From: Xylanibacter ruminicola
Lineage (GTDB): Bacteria > Bacteroidota > Bacteroidia > Bacteroidales > Bacteroidaceae
NCBI GenBank assembly: GCA_015060625.1
Contig: SUYC01000004.1
Coordinates: forward strand, 62,001-126,000
Length of the DNA stretch: 64,000 nt
Direction of reading: 5' to 3'
The notes below the pieces were generated by a model. The model was given only the letters and a program-made list of their open reading frames with translations. It did not search any database and was not told the DNA's origin. This document shows positions 33,346 through 43,228 of this stretch, in pieces. The translations under genes were made by a program, and so were the position numbers. How positions within the stretch are numbered: the stretch's first letter is position 1; each line of letters starts with the position of its first letter.

Positions 33346-34314
33346 ATGGAAAAGAAAGAAATTATTAGCATTTGTACAAAAGTTGTAGCCGGAATCGTAG
33401 TTACAATCAGTCTTTTTGCTGTTGTACCCATGATTATGCTGGCCATGGACATTATCGGCGTACGAGTAGCTCCCGAGGGAATGGAGCTGCCATTCACATT
33501 CAAAAAATTGGGACTTGACGAAATGGAAGCCAACACTCCTGGCGTACTGACAAGCTATGTTATAAGCTTAGGCACCGCACTGCTGGCTGCTATCTATGCA
33601 CTGCTGCACGCTATCGGCAGAGCAACCTTTAACATTGCACCTATGAAGCGTATGGAACAGATAGCTGTAGGCATCATCTTCCTGGCATCACTCTGTGTAC
33701 TGCTCCCCAATACAAAAAGCATTCTCGATGCTACTGAAAAGGCTCTGATTCCCGAGGACGAGAATCGCAACACCTACATGGGCACACAGATGGATGAGTT
33801 TAGCAAGAACTACCTGATTAAAAATAGCTGGACATTGGTGAAGCACGAGCATTGCAATGACAACTACGTACGTAAAGGCGAGTACTACACTGGCGATACC
33901 GAGCATCCTTACCTTGACGCATGGAACCCTGCAGGACAGCAGGTTTACCACGCAGAGAAGCGCATGCCCGTTGAACCAGGCACATACCGTGTGATTTGTA
34001 GCGCACGCGCCGAGGGTAACGGATGTTATATATTTGCCACAACAAGCAGCAAGAAGAGCGGTCTGAAACTTGTTGAGGTTCCTCACTATGGCAACACTGG
34101 TGGTGAGCTGTGGGAGAATGCTCCTGAAGGTTCTGACATCAAGGAAGCCAACAACGGTGAAGGTTTCGGCTGGAGCAAGGTGGTTGTTACCATCGAGATA
34201 ACCGACAACGACACACTTGTATTCGGTGTAACTACCGATAAGAGTTTCACAGGTAAGCCTTACAATTCAAAGTGGTTCTCAGCAGCCGACTTTGAAGTTG
34301 AACGCCTGAACTAA
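33346..34314 (+). CDS. Membrane protein with C-terminal beta-sandwich-like domain
   Basis: 322 residues. Three hydrophobic segments in the first 130 residues (VVAGIVVTISLFAVVPMIMLAMDII, LTSYVISLGTALLAAIYALL, QIAVGIIFLASLCVLLPN), then an outside domain with GTYRVICSARAEGNGCYIFA, GWSKVVVTIEITDNDTLVFGV and KWFSAADFEVERL, the look of galactose-binding-like beta sandwiches. I do not recognise the full protein. The membrane part resembles DUF2975-like proteins only loosely. Single-gene unit between a terminator and a convergent kinase gene. Confidence 0.65.
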   Translation: MEKKEIISICTKVVAGIVVTISLFAVVPMIMLAMDIIGVRVAPEGMELPFTFKKLGLDEMEANTPGVLTSYVISLGTALLAAIYALLHAIGRATFNIAPMKRMEQIAVGIIFLASLCVLLPNTKSILDATEKALIPEDENRNTYMGTQMDEFSKNYLIKNSWTLVKHEHCNDNYVRKGEYYTGDTEHPYLDAWNPAGQQVYHAEKRMPVEPGTYRVICSARAEGNGCYIFATTSSKKSGLKLVEVPHYGNTGGELWENAPEGSDIKEANNGEGFGWSKVVVTIEITDNDTLVFGVTTDKSFTGKPYNSKWFSAADFEVERLN

Positions 34315-34323
34315 GATAAATGA

Positions 34324-35169
34324 TTAGGAGTCCTGATGATAGGTTATCAAACCTTCTAAGGGACTCTTTAATATAGTTCCCATATGATAGCCTAGTGTTT
34401 GCAGCACTAGGCTTAATTGTGTCTGATAATACCATGCAATACTACCAACAAACGATACAGGAAGCTCAGGACGACCATAACGTGACAGATGTAGATTGAC
34501 AAAATCACTAAAAGCACTGTAAACCATTTCGCGAATACCGTCATCGTTTAGATGGCGATGAATAAATTCTGAGAAAGAAGCCAGAAAACGATTGGGTTGT
34601 GGCTGACGGTAAACCCTATCAATAATATCCGACAATTTAAGTTTCGTTTCCTGTTCAAACATGATACGCATATGATGTGACAAGACACCGGTATAGAGAT
34701 CATGTATCAGATGTTTACCTAACACAGCGCCGCTCCCTTCATCGCCAATAATATAACCCAAAGCCGGGGTATTATGCACAATCTTATGTCCGTCAAAAAC
34801 ACACGAATTAGCACCAGTTCCAAGAATACAGGCAATGCCCGAAGTGCGACCACACAAGGCACGCGCGGCACCTAACATATCGCTATGTGCCTCGATGGTA
34901 CTGGCAGCAGGAAAAGCCTCACGCAACAAATCAACCACGCGGGCCTCGACCTCGGGGCGCACACCACTACCATAAAAATATACATCATTAATTTCTACAT
35001 CGTCCAATTGGGGAAGTAGATCATGAACAAGCACACGACGGAACTCGTCGTCTGACACATGGAACGGATTAAGTCCCACAGTGTGGGCCTCAACAGGTTG
35101 AATCGAATTATCAGCATTAATACAAACCCAATCAGTCTTTGTACTACCACTATCGGCGATAAGTTTCAT
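34324..35169 (-). CDS. BadF/BadG-type ATPase, N-acetylglucosamine-kinase-like
   Basis: 281 residues from the ATG at 35169 (MKLIADSGSTKTDW); the longer ORF covers the promoter. Actin/Hsp70-fold ATPase: phosphate-1 motif DSGSTKTDW, ACILGTGANSCVF (phosphate 2) and GYIIGDEGSGAVLG. The closest recognised role is a kinase for N-acetylglucosamine or a related amino sugar from cell-wall turnover. The Bacteroidetes form lacks the clear 2-hydroxyglutaryl-CoA activase cysteines, so a sugar-kinase role is favoured. It stands alone, divergent from mscS. Confidence 0.8.
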   Translation of the reverse strand: MKLIADSGSTKTDWVCINADNSIQPVEAHTVGLNPFHVSDDEFRRVLVHDLLPQLDDVEINDVYFYGSGVRPEVEARVVDLLREAFPAASTIEAHSDMLGAARALCGRTSGIACILGTGANSCVFDGHKIVHNTPALGYIIGDEGSGAVLGKHLIHDLYTGVLSHHMRIMFEQETKLKLSDIIDRVYRQPQPNRFLASFSEFIHRHLNDDGIREMVYSAFSDFVNLHLSRYGRPELPVSFVGSIAWYYQTQLSLVLQTLGYHMGTILKSPLEGLITYHQDS

Positions 35170-35202
35170 AACTATAATAATGTTAAAGCGTTCATTTTGG
35201 TG

Positions 35203-35210
35203 CAAAAGTA
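35203..35210 (-). promoter_or_regulatory. -7 element (TACTTTTG) for the BadF-like kinase
   Basis: TACTTTTG on the minus strand, 33 nt upstream of the ATG at 35169. Confidence 0.5.
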
Positions 35211-35254
35211 ACAAAAAAAATGGAGAACTTACAGAAAATAAAGAAAAAAAAGAG

Positions 35255-35262
35255 TAATTTTG
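35255..35262 (+). promoter_or_regulatory. -7 element (TAATTTTG) for the MscS channel
   Basis: TAATTTTG 30 nt upstream of the ATG at 35293; it overlaps the start of the longer ORF and supports the shorter start. Confidence 0.5.
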
Positions 35263-35292
35263 CAAACAGAATATAAGAACTTTACCCTGATT

Positions 35293-37623
35293 ATGAAAAG
35301 AATATTGGTATTTTGCATTTTCGCATTGGCTATCGTAACGGAGGCTGGAGCGGTACTGAAGGAGAAGGATTTGGAACAGACGTTAGGCATACTGCGGACC
35401 GAACTGAAGCAGTATAACAACGAACTGGACCGACGTTCGTCAGTTCGCAAAGACCGCACCAGGCGCCTGATACAACAATTGATGGGCACTATGAAACGTG
35501 CTGATCAGAATGCGCTCATGCTGTACTCGCAACAACAAGACAATGTGTTCGACCTGACATATGCCTGTCATGAGGCAACACAACAGTATCGTGATTTCCA
35601 CAGACAGCAACTACCTTTCACAAGTTTTTTAGAGAAAACCGAGGGCGAAATTGCCAGATACGACAGTCTGATTAACCATCTGCAAGGCATTCCTTCACGC
35701 ATGATGACCAAATATGGTGCCACTAATCGCGACTCATGTCTGGTATTGGCACAGAGCATTCGCGAAAAACTGGAGGTGAATGCCAACACACTGCGCCGCA
35801 ACATCTATTTATACACGAAAGCAGAAAACCGTTTAAGCGAGCTGAACGAGTACGCCCAAAAACGTTATTCGGATATACAGCAGAATATTTTCATTAATGG
35901 TGGCGACAGCTATCCTACCCTACTGAAGAACCTGGGCCGCAGATGGCAACAGATGACCGACAACATCCGAAAAAAATACAGTTTTAATGCCAATGCCAAC
36001 TCACAATGGAGTCCGCAATGGATATTCGGTATGTTCCTGGGCATACTGTTCTACGTGATTGTTGCCATCATACTGAATGCGCTTTTCTTTAAGTTTGTAC
36101 TGCCCAAGAAGTTTAAGACCGAGGAATTCCGCAAGAAGCGTGTGTGCATTATCATGGCCACTACCACCGTTACCTTTGCCATCATACAGGGATTGGTAAT
36201 CAGCAATTCGAGTCAGAACTTCCTCATCATGGCATCAAGTCTGCTGGTAGAGTATTCGTGGCTGCTGGCAGTGATCCTGATATCGCTGTTACTACGTGTA
36301 AAAGGCGACCAGATAAAAAGCGCTTTTCGCATCTATGCTCCTTTGGTAGCGGTGGGATTCGTGGTCATCGGCTGTCGCATCATCCTGATTCCTAACGAGT
36401 TGGTGAATCTGGCCCTGCCCCCTATTCTGCTACTGTGTGCATTATGGCAGTGGCTGGTGATACGCCGCCACAACCAGAATATCCCGCGTAGCGACATTTT
36501 CTTTACCTACGTGTCGCTCATTGTATTTGTAGCATCTGTTGTTTGCTCGTTCATTGGCTACACGCTATTTGCCGTGCAACTCATCATCTGGTGGATTATG
36601 CAGCTGACATGTATTCTGACCATCACCTGCCTCAGCAGATATCTGGAGATATACGCCAAGCGCAAACGACTGACCGCCAAACCAATAACCCAGACATGGT
36701 GGTACTATCTGATTGAAAAGGTGGCTATGCCTGTACTGGGTGTACACTCAATCATGCTGAGTATCTACTGGGCTGCCAAGGTGTTCAATCTCACGGATAT
36801 GTGTATCAAAATATTCATGTATCCCGTTATTGATACGCCTAACCTGCAGATATCGCTTGTAAAACTGATTATGGTCATCAATTCGTGGTTCCTATTCCGC
36901 TACATATCCAAAACGGTTCTGGCTTTTCTCAAGATGCACTACGAGATAAGTGACCCATCGACAGCAGCCAGCAAAGAGGTGATGGGACGCAACGTGATAC
37001 AGGTGTTGGTTTGGGGCGTATGGCTGATGTTCTCGCTATCGCTTCTTAACATCAGTATCTACTGGATGCTTGCTCTTGGAGGCGGCTTATCCACAGGTAT
37101 CGGTTTTGCCTCGAAAGACATCATCGAAAACATCTACTATGGCGCCTCGCTGATGGCAGGGCGCATCAAAGTGGGCGACTGGATTGACGTAGATGGAACC
37201 ATGGGTAAGGTGGTATCTATCAGTTATACTTCAACGATCATAGAATCGATACAAGGCGAGGTAATAACATTCCAGAACGCACAATTGTTCACCAAGAACT
37301 ACAAGAACCTGACACGCAATCATGGTTATGTGCTTACGACCATCCCATTCGGTGTGGCTTATGGTTCGAACCTGAAAGAGGTGACCAATCTGGTTGAAGA
37401 CGCTGTAAATGCGATGCATAACCAATATATCGACCCAGAGAAACATGCCAAATGCGTAGCTACCGAGATGGGAGATTCGAGCGTGAACTTCAAACTGGCT
37501 GTTTGGGCCGAAGCACCTAAACGCACATTCGTTATCAGCGAGGTATTGAAGTGCGTTTACGACACGCTGAATGCCAACAATATCTCCATCCCATTCCCAC
37601 AAAGAGATGTGCACATGGTATAA
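35293..37623 (+). CDS. MscS-family mechanosensitive channel with large periplasmic domain
   Basis: 776 residues from the ATG at 35293. A signal peptide (CIFALAIVTEAGAV) precedes a helical periplasmic domain (about 25-245), then about ten membrane helices and the MscS core: the pore-lining helix LGGGLSTGIGFASKDIIENIYYG, the beta domain IKVGDWIDVDGTMGKV and the C-terminal alpha/beta part (VATEMGDSSVNFKLAVWAEA). The layout is like MscK/MscM-type large channels, which release solutes on osmotic down-shock. Single gene; its stop is close to the kdsA promoter. Confidence 0.9.
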   Translation: MKRILVFCIFALAIVTEAGAVLKEKDLEQTLGILRTELKQYNNELDRRSSVRKDRTRRLIQQLMGTMKRADQNALMLYSQQQDNVFDLTYACHEATQQYRDFHRQQLPFTSFLEKTEGEIARYDSLINHLQGIPSRMMTKYGATNRDSCLVLAQSIREKLEVNANTLRRNIYLYTKAENRLSELNEYAQKRYSDIQQNIFINGGDSYPTLLKNLGRRWQQMTDNIRKKYSFNANANSQWSPQWIFGMFLGILFYVIVAIILNALFFKFVLPKKFKTEEFRKKRVCIIMATTTVTFAIIQGLVISNSSQNFLIMASSLLVEYSWLLAVILISLLLRVKGDQIKSAFRIYAPLVAVGFVVIGCRIILIPNELVNLALPPILLLCALWQWLVIRRHNQNIPRSDIFFTYVSLIVFVASVVCSFIGYTLFAVQLIIWWIMQLTCILTITCLSRYLEIYAKRKRLTAKPITQTWWYYLIEKVAMPVLGVHSIMLSIYWAAKVFNLTDMCIKIFMYPVIDTPNLQISLVKLIMVINSWFLFRYISKTVLAFLKMHYEISDPSTAASKEVMGRNVIQVLVWGVWLMFSLSLLNISIYWMLALGGGLSTGIGFASKDIIENIYYGASLMAGRIKVGDWIDVDGTMGKVVSISYTSTIIESIQGEVITFQNAQLFTKNYKNLTRNHGYVLTTIPFGVAYGSNLKEVTNLVEDAVNAMHNQYIDPEKHAKCVATEMGDSSVNFKLAVWAEAPKRTFVISEVLKCVYDTLNANNISIPFPQRDVHMV

Positions 37624-37657
37624 AAACCGCAAGAAACTGAAATTATTACATAAATAA

Positions 37658-37689
37658 TTTGGCTGATTTAGAGAAAATGCGTATTTTTG
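37658..37689 (+). promoter_or_regulatory. Consensus promoter of the kdsA operon
   Basis: TTTG (37658-37661), 20 nt, TATTTTTG (37682-37689); 13 nt before the ATG at 37702, so the leader is very short. It drives kdsA, kdsD and probably the genes to 44460 or beyond. Confidence 0.85.
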
Positions 37690-37701
37690 CAGCATAAAAA
37701 T

Positions 37702-38466
37702 ATGAACACAATGACAACTATCATAGCAGGACCTTGCGTCATCGAGTCGGAAGAACTACTTGACACGGTGGCGCAGAAATTGGTGAGTATCAACAAGACC
37801 CATGGTACCGACATCATCTTTAAAGCCTCGTTCGACAAGGCTAACCGCACATCGATCACATCCTTTCGTGGTCCAGGTATCGACCGTGGGCTGCAAATGC
37901 TGGCAGATATCAAATCGAAGTACGGATTGCGAATACTGACAGATATTCACGAGAGTTGGCAAGCCAAGCCTGTTGGCGAGGTGTGCGACGTCATTCAGAT
38001 ACCGGCATTTCTGTGCCGACAGACCGACCTGATTGTAGCTGCAGCCAAGACAGGCGCTGTGGTCAACATCAAGAAAGCTCAGTTCCTGAGTGGCAAGGAT
38101 ATGGTTTACCCCGTAGGCAAGGCAAAAGATGCAGGTGCTAAGGAGGTGTGGCTTACAGAGCGTGGCAACATGATGGGCTACAATAACCTGGTGGTGGATT
38201 TTCGTAACATTCCAGACATGTTGGAGATTGTGCCAACGGTTATCATGGACTGTACACATAGTGTTCAGCGCCCAGGCGGAAGCAATGGTAAGACAGGCGG
38301 CGACCGTCGTTTTGTGCCCCAGATGGCATTAGCTGCCAAAGCCTTTGGAGCTACAGGCTACTTCTTCGAAGTACACCCTACTCCCGATCAAGGTCTTAGC
38401 GATGCCGCCAACATGTTAGAACTCGACAAGCTCGAGCCTCTGGTAAAGAAGCTCATTGAAGATTAA
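37702..38466 (+). CDS. kdsA: 3-deoxy-8-phosphooctulonate synthase
   Basis: 254 residues from the ATG at 37702 (MNTMTTIIAGPCVIES); the third-next ATG at 37711 is also possible, while the ORF start at 37687 lies in the promoter. DAHP-synthase-fold aldolase with IAGPCVIES, FKASFDKANRTS, GLRILTDIHES, IQIPAFLCRQTDLI and MDCTHSVQRPGG. It condenses arabinose-5-phosphate with phosphoenolpyruvate in Kdo synthesis for lipopolysaccharide. The downstream kdsD supplies arabinose-5-phosphate, so the pair makes a two-step pathway. The downstream gap is 9 nt. Confidence 0.95.
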   Translation: MNTMTTIIAGPCVIESEELLDTVAQKLVSINKTHGTDIIFKASFDKANRTSITSFRGPGIDRGLQMLADIKSKYGLRILTDIHESWQAKPVGEVCDVIQIPAFLCRQTDLIVAAAKTGAVVNIKKAQFLSGKDMVYPVGKAKDAGAKEVWLTERGNMMGYNNLVVDFRNIPDMLEIVPTVIMDCTHSVQRPGGSNGKTGGDRRFVPQMALAAKAFGATGYFFEVHPTPDQGLSDAANMLELDKLEPLVKKLIED

Positions 38467-38475
38467 AAGGTAAAA

Positions 38476-39426
38476 ATGAAGACTACAAAAGATATTGCAA
38501 TACAATGTATCAAGGACGAGGCGGAAGCAGTGCTGAGTTTGATTCCGCAACTGGACGAGAACTTCGACCAGGCTGTTGAACTCATTCTGAACTGCAAAGG
38601 CAAGGTAATCGTAACAGGCGTGGGCAAAAGCGGCCATATCGGCGCTAAAATTGCAGCCACCTTATCGAGTACAGGCACCCCTTCGTTTTTCACGAACCCC
38701 CTAGATGTGTTCCACGGTGACTTAGGTGTGATGACCCAGGACGACGTAGTGCTGGCAATATCAAACTCTGGTCAGACCGATGAACTGCTGCGTTTCATCC
38801 CAATGGTGTTGCACATGCAGATACCTATCATCGGCATGAGCGGCAACCCCCAATCATTGTTAGCTAAATACTCTACCTATCACCTGAACGTGCAAGTTGA
38901 GAAAGAGGCCTGTCCGCTGAATTTGGCACCAACCAGCAGCACCACAGCACAGTTGACGATGGGCGATGCACTGGCAATTGCCTTGATGGAGAAGCGCAAT
39001 TTCCAACCACGCGACTTTGCTCAGTTCCACCCAGGTGGTGAGCTTGGCAAGCGTTTGCTGACAACAGCTCAGGACGTGATGCGTACGGAAGACATGCCTG
39101 TGCTGCCACCAGAGATGCATCTGGGCGAGGCTATCATCTTAGTGAGCAAGGCCAAGTTAGGTCTTGGTATCGCGATGGTGAACAACGAAATCGTAGGACT
39201 GATTACCGATGGCGACATTCGTCGTGCCATGGAGAAATGGCAAGCTCAATTCTTCGACCGTACCGTGAGCGACATCATGACACGTACTCCCAAGATGGTA
39301 AAACCAGAGACAAAGATAACAGAGATTCAACGAATCATGAACCAATATAAGGTACACTCTGTATTGGTTACCGACGGCGAGAATCATTTGTTAGGAGTGG
39401 TTGACCACTACTCGTGTATGATTTAG
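38476..39426 (+). CDS. kdsD: Arabinose-5-phosphate isomerase (KpsF/GutQ family)
   Basis: 316 residues. N-terminal SIS domain (VIVTGVGKSGHIGAKIAATLSS with the sugar-phosphate Ser/His, then ISNSGQTDELL and LAPTSSTTAQLTMGDALA) and two C-terminal CBS domains (about residues 205-316; VMRTEDMPVL and DIMTRTPKMV). It makes D-arabinose-5-phosphate from ribulose-5-phosphate for Kdo. Length and domain order are usual. It follows kdsA by 9 nt. Confidence 0.94.
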   Translation: MKTTKDIAIQCIKDEAEAVLSLIPQLDENFDQAVELILNCKGKVIVTGVGKSGHIGAKIAATLSSTGTPSFFTNPLDVFHGDLGVMTQDDVVLAISNSGQTDELLRFIPMVLHMQIPIIGMSGNPQSLLAKYSTYHLNVQVEKEACPLNLAPTSSTTAQLTMGDALAIALMEKRNFQPRDFAQFHPGGELGKRLLTTAQDVMRTEDMPVLPPEMHLGEAIILVSKAKLGLGIAMVNNEIVGLITDGDIRRAMEKWQAQFFDRTVSDIMTRTPKMVKPETKITEIQRIMNQYKVHSVLVTDGENHLLGVVDHYSCMI

Positions 39427-39448
39427 TGAAGAGTGAACAGTGAACGTT

Positions 39449-42400
39449 ATGAAGACTATAAAGAAAATACTAATCGCCTTAATGCTCATCATTCCGCTTG
39501 GAGTGGTGGCAGCCTACCTTTTTAAAACGCTGGAAGCTCGAGATGGACTGACATCCAGTCAGGTTAACTGCATTCTAAAGGACTCTCGCGGTTACATGTG
39601 GTTTGGAACTCCAGCAGGTTTGTACCGCTATGACGGCTACACCTTCCGTAACTTCCAGAGCGACTCACAGAACGGCAGCTCGCTCAGCGATAGCTATATC
39701 AACTCTATCCAGGAAACACTCGATGGCAACTTGCTCATCGAAACAGCCTCGGGCTACTGCATCTACCACCCACAGACAGAGAGCTTTGAGCGCGACATGA
39801 AGCAAGCCTTTGCACGTATGGGAATCGAAACCATCCCATCGGTGGTATATGTCGATAAACACAAGAATCTTTGGGGAGCTATCCCCAACAAAGGCGTTGT
39901 ATGCTATAACCAGCAACAGCAAACGCTGATCGAGTTTGGTTATACCGACGACTCGAAAGGAGTCCCCCAAGGCGTTGTATGCTCTATCAGCGAATGTAAG
40001 GAAGGAGCGCTCATTGTTTACGACGATGGTAAGATTGCCTGCTGCGATGTGATGCATCAGCAAAGCACGCTTTGGGTAAAGGAGGGCATCCCAGCCCTGA
40101 AGGACCATCGTACCAAATCGCTACGTGCCTATGCCGATGTTAATGACAATATCTGGCTGTACGGACAGGGCACATTGGTGATGTTCAACAAGCAGAAAGG
40201 CACTTGGGATTACACCATGGGCGAGAAGTTGGGTGTAACAGGTTTGGGCGTGGATCGCAATATCAATGGCATGGCAGGTAATGCTGGTAGCATCTGGGTA
40301 GGTAGCGACCAGTTAGGACTGCTGCGATTTGACCCGAACACCTTTGAGTATCAAGAGGTACAGCCCAAGAACATCAACGAGCAGCAATGGGTAAAAGACC
40401 ACACCAGTATTCAGAGCTTGTACATGGACAATACAGGTGTGCTGTGGGTAGGTACAGAGAAATCGGGTGTAGCCTACACAGGAAAATACATCTATCGTTT
40501 CGGATCTGATTTGATAGGCGATGTTACCGCGATGACGCAACATCCCAATGGCACCATTTGGTACGGAACTAGCGACAGAGGTGTTATCGGTTTCGATGGA
40601 AAATTGGCCAGTCTGAAGGTGTCATGCATGAGCAACACTCCCGATGGTAGTATCTGGATAGGTTCGAAGCGCAACGGACTAACCCGCATCAAAGATGGCA
40701 TATCAACCATCTACTCGGTATCGAAGGACAGTGTTCGTACTATCATCGACGACCATATCAACGCGCTTACATGCGATAAGATTGGTAACCTGTGGATAGC
40801 CACCAATGGTGGACTGCAGGTATATAACCCACGCATGAATACGTTCTCAAGTTATACTCGCGAGAACGGAAAATTGAGCACCAACAGTATTACCAGTTTG
40901 TTCTACAAGCAGGATGCTAATGCCAACAACCTGTTGGTAGGTACCAGCGAGGGGCTGATTATCCTGAACCTCTCGACAACAGAGAAAAAGGTTTTAACAG
41001 GAAACAGCACCAACCTGAAGAGTTTTACCAACAACTACATCACACAGATATTCCAAGATTCACGCGGACTGATTTGGGTTGGTACTCGCGAAGGTTTGAA
41101 CATTCTGAACTTAGAGACAGACGAACTGGACTATCTGACAGAGAAGCAGGGTTTATGTAATAACAACATTTGCGGTATTGCCGAGGACAAGAACCACTGC
41201 ATCTGGGTAACCACAAGTCGTGGTGTGAGCCGTATCGTTATACAGCGTAATCACGAGGATGGTGTTAACAATTATGGTTTGTACAACTACAGCACAGCTG
41301 ATGGTTTGCAGAGTAACGAGTTTAATACAGGTGCCATCCTTACCAAGCAGGATGGCGAAGTGCTGCTGGGCGGATTATATGGCGTGAACTGGGTACTACA
41401 TCAGACTGGTGCCAAGAAGGAGGAGCTGCCCCGCGTGATGCTTACCCAGTTGTTCATAGGCGAAGAAGAGATTGTCACTGGTCACGAGTATCATGGCAAG
41501 GTAATCCTTACCCAGGCACTGAACGAAACCAGTCGTATCGATCTGTCTCACAATCAGAACACTTTCAGCATTAAGTTTGCCGCAGGAAACTACAACCAGA
41601 GCGAGCGACTGCAGTTTATGTACTGGATGGAAGGCCGCGACGAGGACTGGCACCATGGTGATGCCCTATCGCATGGTGTAAGTTTCAACAACTTGTCGGC
41701 AGGCAAATACTATCTTCACGTTAAAGCCATCAATGCCGAGGGAGCAGTAAGCGATCAGGAACGTGTACTCGAAATCAACGTAGAACGCCACTTCCTGCTT
41801 TCTTGGTGGATGATAACAGCCTATCTGATAGTGCTGGCAGTAATTATCTACTTCTGGCGCATAGGCATCAATCAGCTTAAAGCCATCAAGCACCGTAAAG
41901 AGGCTGTGATCAAGGAACTACGCATGCAGCGCGAGGAAATCAAGGCAGCAAGCGACGATTTGCGACAGCCAATGGCCCGTATGACCTCTATCATAGGTAA
42001 CCTGTCGGAGAAAGAGAAAACGCTTGAGGAGAAAGAGCAGTTGAATGCCCTGCACTCACAGATGCTGCAGATTATCACCCGTGTAGCTGATATGCAGATG
42101 AATCTGGAGCACCCTGAGGAGCGAGCCAAGAATATGGTTCAGGACCGCCTGACCATCAACAGTAAGGGCGAGATAGAACTACCGGAGATTGCGAGCGACG
42201 TACTGACATCAGAAGCCACCCATTCACGTGCAGCTATCGACTCGCCTACATCGAAGTTCACTGTCATTATGATTGATGACAATGAGGAGTTCCTGGAATT
42301 TGCAGCTGCCCGACTGAGATTTGTGTACAACTTCCATGTTTATAACGACATAGAGAAGGCAGCCGAGGATCTGGAACAGATCAAGTGTGACCTGGTGGTT

Positions 42401-43228
42401 TGTAAGCAGGACATGTTTGGCATGACTGGTAGCGACCTGTGCAACCAGTTGAAGACCAACTACACCACACAGAACATGAAGTTTATCCTGATGACAGATA
42501 CCGTACTAACGCCACAGGATATGCGCTCAAAGAACATCACTTTGAGTGCCGATGACTATCTGGCCAAGCCATTCAACATGCAGGAGGCCACGATGCGATT
42601 CAACAAGGTGCTGGGATTGGGTGTTGTACAGATGGATAGCAACCTGATTGAGGGTGCAGAGACTCGACGTCTGGAAGGTCAGAGCAGCAGTATGACAACA
42701 GCAACAGAGACGATGGATGCAGGCGAGATTGAGACCACCGCTCTGACCGAGGTGAGCGCCGACGACCCCATGAACAAGGTTGACACGGTGGTTAAGAACC
42801 CACGCAGTCAGGTAGCAGCCAACAATCTGCCAGAGGGTATCAAGGGTATCGACGACGAAGAGGAAGGTGGCGGTAACGATTTCTCGATGGTAGATGCGAT
42901 GGACCGCCAGTTGCTTAAGAATATTGAACAATACGTATTACAGAATATGAGCCGCGGACAGATTAGTTTGGAAGAGATGGCCAATGCCATGGGAATGGGA
43001 CGTGTACCTTTCTTCCACCGTGTACGCAGCCTTACAAGCAAAACACCAGCAGAACTCGTGAGAGATATGCGACTGAAACACGCCTGCATTCTGCTGAAAC
43101 GTACTAATATTAACATGAGCGAGTTGGCTTCAAATATCGGATTTATGACTGCCGAGAACTTCATCAACATCTTCAAAGAAAAGTTCGGCATGACGCCACT
43201 CGAATACAGATTGAAACATCGTAAATGA
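39449..43228 (+). CDS. Degenerate hybrid two-component regulator (propeller + HTH AraC, no kinase core)
   Basis: 1259 residues from the ATG at 39449; the ORF track starts at a GTG. Layout: N-terminal membrane anchor, two-component propeller repeats (SRGYMWFGTPAGLYRYDG; NTGVLWVGTEKSGV; SRGLIWVGTREGLN), a Y_Y_Y-type domain near 730-800, a membrane helix (MITAYLIVLAVIIYFW), two HisKA-like helices, a receiver and a C-terminal AraC HTH. Three things are missing: the phospho-accepting His is replaced (SDDLRQPMARM), the whole HATPase domain is absent, and the receiver Asp position is Lys (VVCKQDMFGMTG). It is probably a phosphorylation-independent one-component regulator. It overlaps the cardiolipin synthase gene by ATGA. 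Confidence 0.85.
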   Translation: MKTIKKILIALMLIIPLGVVAAYLFKTLEARDGLTSSQVNCILKDSRGYMWFGTPAGLYRYDGYTFRNFQSDSQNGSSLSDSYINSIQETLDGNLLIETASGYCIYHPQTESFERDMKQAFARMGIETIPSVVYVDKHKNLWGAIPNKGVVCYNQQQQTLIEFGYTDDSKGVPQGVVCSISECKEGALIVYDDGKIACCDVMHQQSTLWVKEGIPALKDHRTKSLRAYADVNDNIWLYGQGTLVMFNKQKGTWDYTMGEKLGVTGLGVDRNINGMAGNAGSIWVGSDQLGLLRFDPNTFEYQEVQPKNINEQQWVKDHTSIQSLYMDNTGVLWVGTEKSGVAYTGKYIYRFGSDLIGDVTAMTQHPNGTIWYGTSDRGVIGFDGKLASLKVSCMSNTPDGSIWIGSKRNGLTRIKDGISTIYSVSKDSVRTIIDDHINALTCDKIGNLWIATNGGLQVYNPRMNTFSSYTRENGKLSTNSITSLFYKQDANANNLLVGTSEGLIILNLSTTEKKVLTGNSTNLKSFTNNYITQIFQDSRGLIWVGTREGLNILNLETDELDYLTEKQGLCNNNICGIAEDKNHCIWVTTSRGVSRIVIQRNHEDGVNNYGLYNYSTADGLQSNEFNTGAILTKQDGEVLLGGLYGVNWVLHQTGAKKEELPRVMLTQLFIGEEEIVTGHEYHGKVILTQALNETSRIDLSHNQNTFSIKFAAGNYNQSERLQFMYWMEGRDEDWHHGDALSHGVSFNNLSAGKYYLHVKAINAEGAVSDQERVLEINVERHFLLSWWMITAYLIVLAVIIYFWRIGINQLKAIKHRKEAVIKELRMQREEIKAASDDLRQPMARMTSIIGNLSEKEKTLEEKEQLNALHSQMLQIITRVADMQMNLEHPEERAKNMVQDRLTINSKGEIELPEIASDVLTSEATHSRAAIDSPTSKFTVIMIDDNEEFLEFAAARLRFVYNFHVYNDIEKAAEDLEQIKCDLVVCKQDMFGMTGSDLCNQLKTNYTTQNMKFILMTDTVLTPQDMRSKNITLSADDYLAKPFNMQEATMRFNKVLGLGVVQMDSNLIEGAETRRLEGQSSSMTTATETMDAGEIETTALTEVSADDPMNKVDTVVKNPRSQVAANNLPEGIKGIDDEEEGGGNDFSMVDAMDRQLLKNIEQYVLQNMSRGQISLEEMANAMGMGRVPFFHRVRSLTSKTPAELVRDMRLKHACILLKRTNINMSELASNIGFMTAENFINIFKEKFGMTPLEYRLKHRK

